Part shown: piece by piece, positions 58,823 to 64,000 of the stretch
Position numbering within the stretch: position 1 is the first letter of the stretch
Layout of the letters: each line of letters opens with the position of its first letter
Origin: Pseudomonas laurentiana
GTDB lineage: Bacteria; Pseudomonadota; Gammaproteobacteria; Pseudomonadales; Pseudomonadaceae
Assembly: GCF_014648275.1 (NCBI RefSeq)
Contig: NZ_BMQU01000019.1
Coordinates: 29,603 to 93,602 of the forward strand
DNA: 64,000 bases
Reading direction: 5' to 3'
Made by a program: the position numbers and the translations under genes
Notes under the pieces: generated by a model
Seen by the model: the letters and a program-made list of their open reading frames with translations, nothing else
Databases searched by the model: none
What the model was told of the DNA's origin: nothing

Positions 58823-60205
58823 TCAGGCCTTTTGCGCGCTGCTTTCTGGCAGGAACCAGTTCAACACCAGTGCACAGATCCCACCGGTGGCGACGCCCGA
58901 TTCCAGCACATTGCGCAGTGCCGATGGCATATGGGCGAGGAACTCCGGTACCTGCGCCACGCCCAGGCCCAGCGCCAACGATACCGAGATGATCAGCAGC
59001 GCACGACGGTCCAGGCTGATGCTGGCGAGGATATTGATACCCGACGCCGCCACGGCCCCGAACATCACCATCGCTGCGCCACCCAGTACCGGCTCAGGTA
59101 CTGCCTGAATTACACCGGCCACTGCCGGGAACAGGCCCAGCAGCACCAGCATCGCGGCGATCCACACACCAATGTGGCGGCTGGCGATACCGGTTAGCTG
59201 AATCACCCCATTGTTCTGGGCGAAGATCGAGCTGGGGAAGGTGTTGAACACGCCGGCCAACAGCGAGTTGGCACCGTTCACCAGCACGCCGCCCTTGATC
59301 CGCTGCATCCACACCGGGCCTTCTACCGGCTGGCGCGACACTTTACTGGTGGCGGTGACATCGCCGATGGCTTCCAGCGAGGTCACCAGGTAGATCACCA
59401 GCATCGGGATAAACAGTGCCCAAGAGAAGCTCAGGCCGAAGTGCAGTGGCATCGGCACCTGGAACAGCTCGGCCTGGTGCATGCCGGTAAAGTCCAGGCG
59501 GCCCATATAGCCGGCCAGCGCGTAGCCCACGGCCAGGGCAATGACGATGGCACAGCTGCGCATCCAGACCACAGGAATACGGTTGAGCACCACGATAATC
59601 GCCAGTACCACACCGGACAGCAGCAGGTTCTCGCCGTTGGCGAAGGTGCCGTTGGCCATGGCCGTGAAGCCGCCACCCATGCTGATCAAGCCGACCTTGA
59701 TCAGGGTCAGGCCGATCATCAGCACCACGATACCGGTCACCAGCGGGGTGATCAGGCGCTTGACGAACGGCAGGATCCGGGAAATGCCCATTTCCACGAA
59801 AGAACCGGCAATGACCACACCGAAGATGGCCGCCATCACCCCTTCTACCGGCGTCCCTTGCTTGACCATCAACGCACCGCCGGCGATCAGCGGGCCGACA
59901 AAGTTGAAGCTGGTGCCCTGAACGATCAGCAGCCCGGCGCCAAACGGCCCGAAGCGGCGGCACTGCACAAAGGTGGCAATCCCGGAGATGACCAGCGACA
60001 TCGACACGATCAGGTTGGTATCGCGGGCTGAAACCCCCAGTGCCTGGCAAATCAGCAGGCCGGGCGTCACGATCGGTACGATGATCGCCAGCAAGTGCTG
60101 CAGGGCAGCCAGCAGGCCGATCAGCAGGCGAGGGCGGTCTTCCAGACCCAGGACCAGTTCATTGGCCAGCGCGGGTGCGTCGGGCCGGTGTTCGATTGAG
60201 CTCAT
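58823..60205 (-). CDS. NCS2-family purine (xanthine/urate) permease
   Basis: This 460-aa nucleobase:proton symporter has about 14 membrane helices. The NAT signature is present as QNNGVIQLTGIASR, and the helix-8 substrate Glu lies in VTSLEAIGDVTATSKVS. QNNG is typical of xanthine/uric-acid carriers (XanQ, UacT) rather than uracil carriers; the exact substrate is inferred. Start 60205 (MSSIEHRPD) is preferred; the frame continues 31 codons upstream. Confidence 0.88.
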   Translation of the reverse strand: MSSIEHRPDAPALANELVLGLEDRPRLLIGLLAALQHLLAIIVPIVTPGLLICQALGVSARDTNLIVSMSLVISGIATFVQCRRFGPFGAGLLIVQGTSFNFVGPLIAGGALMVKQGTPVEGVMAAIFGVVIAGSFVEMGISRILPFVKRLITPLVTGIVVLMIGLTLIKVGLISMGGGFTAMANGTFANGENLLLSGVVLAIIVVLNRIPVVWMRSCAIVIALAVGYALAGYMGRLDFTGMHQAELFQVPMPLHFGLSFSWALFIPMLVIYLVTSLEAIGDVTATSKVSRQPVEGPVWMQRIKGGVLVNGANSLLAGVFNTFPSSIFAQNNGVIQLTGIASRHIGVWIAAMLVLLGLFPAVAGVIQAVPEPVLGGAAMVMFGAVAASGINILASISLDRRALLIISVSLALGLGVAQVPEFLAHMPSALRNVLESGVATGGICALVLNWFLPESSAQKA

Positions 60206-60289
60206 GGGTAGTGTGCTGCCCCGGGAGAAAAAAGGAGCGCATTCTACGGTGGCACACCCATTTGGCAAAGCCCAAACGCCACCCATGAA

Positions 60290-60311
60290 AAAGCCCACCG
60301 AAGTGGGCTTT
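60290..60311 (-). terminator. Rho-independent terminator of yccA
   Basis: AAAGCCCAC/GTGGGCTTT with a CGAA loop, followed on the minus strand by TTTTTC. It lies 17 nt after the yccA stop. Confidence 0.88.
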
Positions 60312-60328
60312 CGTACACTACCGGGCTA

Positions 60329-61000
60329 TCAGTCGTCGCGACCCATCAGGCCGAACAGCTGCAGCAGGCTGATGAACAGGTTGTAGATCGATACATACAG
60401 GCTGATGGTTGCCATGATGTAGTTACGCTCGCCACCGTGGATGATCGCGCTGGTCTGGAACAGAATGCAGACCGACGAGAACAGTACGAAGCCAGCGCTG
60501 ATCGCCAGTTGCAGGCCGCTGATCTGGAAGAACAGGCTGGCCAGCACCGCACCCATCAGCACGAAGAAACCGGCAGTGATGAAGCCGCCCAGGAAGCTCA
60601 TGTCCTTGCGGGTGATCAGTACATAGGCCGACAGGCCGCCGAACACCAGCGCAGTCATGGCGAACGCCGAGCTGACGACTTCAGCGCCGCCCTGCATGCC
60701 CAGGTAGCGGTTGAGGATAGGGCCGAGGATGAAACCCATGAAACCGGTGAGGGCGAAGGTGGAGACCAGGCCCCAGACCGAATCACGCAGCTTGTTGGTG
60801 AGGAAGAACAGGCCATAGAAGCCGATCAGCACCACGAACACGTTCGGGTAACCGACGCGCATCTGCTGGGCCACGTAGGCCATGATGCCGCTGAAAACAA
60901 GGGTTATAGCCAGAAGACCGTACGTGTTACGCAGGACGCGGCTGACTTCTTGCTGCTCGACCTGCAGGCCGTGATTGACGGCGTAATCCTGTTCGCGCAT
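60329..61000 (-). CDS. yccA: Bax inhibitor-1 family membrane protein (YccA-like)
   Basis: This 223-aa protein has seven hydrophobic segments. E. coli YccA is an FtsH substrate that modulates membrane-protein quality control, and other BI-1 members are pH-gated calcium leaks. Conserved parts are VLRNTYGLLAITLVFSGIMA, LSAYVLITRKDMSFLGGFI and the C-terminal ASISLYVSIYNLFISLLQLF-like segment ending GRDD. It lies upstream of the NCS2 gene and divergent from tRNA-Ser. Confidence 0.9.
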   Translation of the reverse strand: MREQDYAVNHGLQVEQQEVSRVLRNTYGLLAITLVFSGIMAYVAQQMRVGYPNVFVVLIGFYGLFFLTNKLRDSVWGLVSTFALTGFMGFILGPILNRYLGMQGGAEVVSSAFAMTALVFGGLSAYVLITRKDMSFLGGFITAGFFVLMGAVLASLFFQISGLQLAISAGFVLFSSVCILFQTSAIIHGGERNYIMATISLYVSIYNLFISLLQLFGLMGRDD

Positions 61001-61122
61001 GGCGACACTCCTGTGGTTTTGAAACGTTCAGATGCAAAGATCATAACAGAGGCATGCAAAGCGGCTACACAGAGAGTTTGACAGCTTGTTTCATTTCGGT
61101 ATTATGGCGCCCGCAAAGCCGA

Positions 61123-61210
61123 GGAAGCGTGGCCGAGTGGTTTAAGGCAACGGTCTTGAAAACCGTCGATGGGCAACTATCCTAGAGTTCGAATCTCTAC
61201 GCTTCCGCCA
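61123..61210 (+). tRNA. tRNA-Ser (anticodon TGA)
   Basis: 88 nt including an encoded CCA. Acceptor arms GGAAGCG/CGCTTCC pair fully, with discriminator G. The anticodon stem ACGGT/ACCGT encloses loop CTTGAAA with TGA at 61157-61159. The long variable arm (GATGGGCAACTATC region) is characteristic of class II tRNA-Ser, and the T-loop GTTCGAATC is intact. Confidence 0.97.
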
Positions 61211-61215
61211 TATTC

Positions 61216-61239
61216 AAAGCCCTGATTATTCAGGGCTTT
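61216..61239 (+). terminator. Terminator of tRNA-Ser
   Basis: AAAGCCCTG/CAGGGCTTT with a short loop starts 6 nt after the tRNA, followed by TT, then GCGTTTTTT. Confidence 0.92.
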
Positions 61240-61687
61240 TTGCGTTTTTTGGGTATATAAAAGTCCCTGCTCGGCACTGGCAAAAGCCTAGGATTTCCGA
61301 AACTTTCCTTATTTTGACGGTTTTGCGATGGCCCCGACTCGGCGATAACCCCGTTCGGTGATGTCGCCTTCCTCCAAGGCTGTCGATCTGGCCGGTGCCC
61401 GAGCTTCGTCCCAGTCATCTGGCTCGCCACCGATCCGGCGGCATGTTGCCTATGGCGACAAGCCTTTAAACGTCGCAGCCAGTGCAATCGGCTTCAATCG
61501 TCATGCTATGGGCGCCTTGCTGGTCTCTGCATACCCAGACCCGGAAATGCACGTGCTTACCCTGAGGATCGCTTCGGGTCACACGCTCGAGGCAGTAGCC
61601 GTATGTGGTAGTTCCGTCTGTACGGACCTGTGTGAGGGGCGGGTAACTACCGTCCTCACCGCACCCCTGAAACGACCATCAGGCTAA
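61240..61687. other. Gene-poor stretch after tRNA-Ser
   Basis: About 450 nt with no supported protein gene. A plus-strand open frame (61,358-61,687) and a minus-strand one (to 61,487) lack ribosome sites and recognisable domains. The right part holds the possible group II intron RNA relic described separately. Confidence 0.55.
61590..61660 (+). mobile_element. Possible group II intron RNA relic
   Basis: The segment contains GCCGTATG...GTACGG enclosing a short hairpin, then CTGTGTGAGGGGCGGGTAAC. It resembles the RNA stretch GAGCCGTATG-hairpin-CGTACGG-TCTGTGTGAGGGG that I recall beside reverse-transcriptase genes of bacterial group II introns. No reverse transcriptase, domain V or intron boundary is visible, so this would be a short remnant. 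The match is from memory. Confidence 0.3.
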
Positions 61688-62809
61688 TTAAACATCGTCG
61701 TCGATGTATTTCGTCATAACGTGCCTTACTGTCTCAGCCTGTTCTATCAATGCCGTAACACAGTCGTTATCCAGCTTTCCTTGATCTGCGAGAAGGCTGA
61801 GCTCCGCAAAGGCCTCATCCAGTGACCATTGTTTCTTGTATGGCCTTTGAGAGGTGAGCGCATCGAAGATGTCCGCAACGGTCACAATGCGCGCCTCTAG
61901 CGGCACTTCATCCCCGACAAGGCCTCGTGGATAACCCGTTCCATCCAGAAGCTCGTGGTGGCACAAGACGATATTCCTGAGTATGGAGGACTCTGGAAAT
62001 GCGTTGATGCCTCCTTTGCCCATCATTCGTTCGATGATCTCCATGCCCTTCTCGACATGGGTTTCCATAATCGCGCGCTCATCGGCATCTAACCTGCCTG
62101 GCTTCAGCAAGATTCGATCCGGGACGGCTATTTTTCCAACGTCGTGCAAGGGGGCAAACAGGCACACGCTTTCAACAAACTCGTCGTTGAGCCCGCGTGA
62201 TTTCGCAACTGCGCGCGCAATGACGTGTGAGTAGCGGCCCATGCGATCCAAGTGCGCACCGGTCTCGAAGTCGCGCATCTCGGTGAGTTGACGGACGACA
62301 CGCGTCGTCTCGATTGCCATCCTGATGGCTGATATCTCGCTGGTAATCGACATGCGGATCAAGCTGGTGTAGAGGACGAGGTCTCTCTGTACCTGCACGT
62401 TGAATGTGGCAGGTTGCCTCGAGTCGAAAAAGACGAATCCTAGCAGATCGCCCTCACCATAGACTGGCACAGTGAAGGATGACTGGTAGCCTTGATCCTT
62501 GAGCCAGGTTGAGTGTGCCGAGTCAGATAACACCGCTGAAGCAATTTCATCCAGAACCCGAAATTCGCCACTGTCGGCTAACGCTTTAAGTGAGTAACTG
62601 TCAGACAGTGGGTACTCATAGCCTACCAAGGCAGTTCCATTGTGTGTGCTGTTGATGAATGTCTTCAGCGTGTCTTCCTGCGGGTCGTACAGCGCACAGG
62701 CGATGCGGTCAACACCTGGAACCGTCTCGATCAATTTCGTATGCAGGGCCGTCAGCCGATCTGTCAGCGATCTGGAACTCTCAATGAGCGCTCGCGTAAT
62801 TTTTTTCAT
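61688..62809 (-). CDS. GAF-HD-GYP domain protein (predicted c-di-GMP phosphodiesterase)
   Basis: The protein has 373 aa. The N-terminal half (about 1-165) fits a GAF sensor: DRIACALYDPQEDTL, SSFTVPVYGEGDLLGFVFFD. The C-terminal half is HD-GYP with the metal residues intact: HLDRMGRYS, LHDVGKIAVPDRILLKPG, ETHVEKGMEI, CHHELLDGTGYPRGL, VADIFDALTSQRPYK. It should hydrolyse c-di-GMP under control of the GAF domain; there is no receiver or membrane segment. ATG 62809 has only a weak ribosome site; TTG 62821 is possible. It lies in a stretch with AT-richer codon use and no operon partners. Confidence 0.87.
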   Translation of the reverse strand: MKKITRALIESSRSLTDRLTALHTKLIETVPGVDRIACALYDPQEDTLKTFINSTHNGTALVGYEYPLSDSYSLKALADSGEFRVLDEIASAVLSDSAHSTWLKDQGYQSSFTVPVYGEGDLLGFVFFDSRQPATFNVQVQRDLVLYTSLIRMSITSEISAIRMAIETTRVVRQLTEMRDFETGAHLDRMGRYSHVIARAVAKSRGLNDEFVESVCLFAPLHDVGKIAVPDRILLKPGRLDADERAIMETHVEKGMEIIERMMGKGGINAFPESSILRNIVLCHHELLDGTGYPRGLVGDEVPLEARIVTVADIFDALTSQRPYKKQWSLDEAFAELSLLADQGKLDNDCVTALIEQAETVRHVMTKYIDDDV

Positions 62810-64000
62810 GATGATGGCCAATACCTTTAGGTGATATTCGTCAAATTATGACGCGAATTGCTCCCTGCTCTGGAGGGCTCCTTGAGAGCCTTAAGGTGCG
62901 GGTCAACACGTTCGGCAGCAGATTGCCGCGAGGGTTTGGTGGAAAACAAAAAACACGGGTTCGTTGAGGGCCAAGCTTGAGCAGACGATATCACTCAGGC
63001 GCTCTATAGATGGTGATGCTTTTTATCATTTATAGGAAAGCAGGGGGAAACTCGAAAAACGCTATGCACGACATTCTGCAGGCAGCTTTTACTAGCGCTT
63101 GGGGGCTGCGAGCTTAACTCACCGACCAAGATCTTCATGTCTGACAAGCCTGCGTAGCTCCCGATCGCTCAGGAAATTGACTTTCATCTCCCTCAAGCAT
63201 TGATAACGAATGACATCTGTCATTGCGGTCGGTGAATGGGTTTTTACTACAGCGATCTGGTCTCAGGAAAACCCCAAAACTGAGATTGATTGGCGGCAGG
63301 GAATCCGTCCAGGCCTTCGGCATGAAAATTTTCTCCCTGAACCCGTGCAAAGGCAACGCGTTGGCCCGCGTTCCGGTGCTATCTCTTCGGTCTATCTGAG
63401 ACGCCGTGGTTCCTGGCGGCTTGCTTGGTTCGTGCGTTAGCGGTCGCAGTACTCACGAAGATGCCCGGCATCGTAACCTGGTTTTCCGAGGATACACACT
63501 TGATCCAAGAGCGGCTGAGTATGCGATATCACTGATCTGCCAAAGCGGCAGCATGAGGAGGAGGGGCGTTGGTAACGCCGATCAGGTGGAGCCTGTTGGT
63601 AAGGTCCCCCCTGTTGTCCCCCGGCACACGGTGTACCGTTGAGCACGGGGCCGAAGCGCTCCGGGAATTCGCGCCAGGCGGTTCCAGACTAGAAGACTCA
63701 GAAGATCCCGTTGAGCACCAGCCAGGGGAGAGTGCTAAGCCATCAACTAATCATAAAAATCAAGTTCTGTAAGCGGTTCTATTGATCTGGGTCAAAAAAA
63801 TGACGTCACTTAAAATAATGGCACATTGCCATTGAAAAGCCTCTGTTATCGAAATAGAATTTATCTAACTGGTAAGGCAACTATAACGATATTGAGAGTG
63901 GTACTTGCCGGGGCTTAGATCATGGAACGATTTTTAGGGAAACTCTGAAAAAGGCTTCGAGATTTGGTGAAATACCCGCCTCACAGGAATCGAACGGTTG
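62810..64000. other. Degraded accessory region at the right edge
   Basis: About 1.2 kb without an intact gene. Base composition is visibly lower in GC than the core genes, notably near 63,000-63,060 and 63,770-63,940. It contains a transposase relic (63,437-63,751). Short open frames elsewhere have no ribosome site or family resemblance. Confidence 0.65.
63437..63751 (-). pseudogene. IS5-family transposase remnant
   Basis: Read on the minus strand in one frame, the sequence gives LVLNGIF-stop-VF-stop-SGTAWREFPERFGP, the N-terminal domain pattern of IS5-type transposases (NGIFWVLRSGTPWRDLPERFGP). After a shortened middle with CAGGQQG, it gives PLLDQ...GKPGYDAGHLREYCDR, the pattern around the second catalytic Asp (ADKGYDADHLRE). 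Two in-frame stops (TGA in place of Trp, and TAG) and a large internal deletion show it is dead. Terminal inverted repeats were not found. Confidence 0.6.

Noticed and set aside
63978-64000. tRNA-like GGAATCGAAC at the right edge
   Set aside because: The bases flanking the T-loop-like motif do not form a T-stem, and the window ends before anything else can be checked.

Overview
The window is chromosomal DNA of a Pseudomonas, most likely of the fluorescens/putida side of the genus. Four things support this: the gene order cspD-clpS-clpA-infA-ate-aat-ftsK-lolA-rarA-crcB-serS-cysG; the fused nuoCD inside a 13-gene nuo operon; paired divergent monomeric and dimeric NADP-isocitrate dehydrogenases; and GC-rich coding sequence with REP-type intergenic palindromes. 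Species identity is an inference from protein resemblance.

Layout. 0-8 kb: the first codons of a minus-strand gene, a small lipoprotein, xthA, a GNAT acetyltransferase and the tamA-tamB outer-membrane assembly pair. 8-10.5 kb: a small accessory-looking cassette on the minus strand, with two paralogous DUF2589-type proteins, a Mor-type (Mu middle-operon regulator) activator and a frameshifted exported protein. 10.6-14.4 kb: a 62-aa membrane protein, trhP (yegQ) and a TonB-dependent receptor. 14.5-29.6 kb: the complete nuoA-N operon for respiratory complex I, with a candidate promoter and terminator. 29.6-31.1 kb: a gene-free region built from duplicated and inverted dispersed-repeat modules plus a candidate Fur box. 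31.1-39.3 kb: aceA, a secretin-N-like exported protein, roxA with a GNAT gene, purB, hflD-mnmA and nudJ. 39.4-43.4 kb: divergent idh and icd. 43.4-56.3 kb: cspD, clpS-clpA, infA, ate, aat, ftsK, lolA, rarA-crcB, serS-cysG. 56.3-61.0 kb: ybiB-tusE-tusB-tusC-tusD, an NCS2 purine permease and a yccA-type BI-1 protein. 61.1-64 kb: tRNA-Ser(UGA), then a decayed accessory stretch with a possible group II intron RNA relic, a GAF/HD-GYP gene and a broken IS5-type transposase.

How it fits together. Most of the window is core metabolism and housekeeping. Complex I, isocitrate lyase and the two isocitrate dehydrogenases sit around the TCA/glyoxylate branch point. The clp/ate/aat/clpS set forms the N-degron pathway. 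tusBCDE and mnmA act successively in tRNA wobble-uridine thiolation, and trhP in wobble-uridine hydroxylation.

The best candidate for something undescribed is the Mor-regulator/DUF2589 pair cassette at 7,991-9,711. The most unusual non-coding structure is the repeat mosaic at 29,950-30,910. Function is not established for the DUF2589 proteins, the frameshifted exported protein, the secretin-N-like protein, the first lipoprotein or the 62-aa membrane protein.
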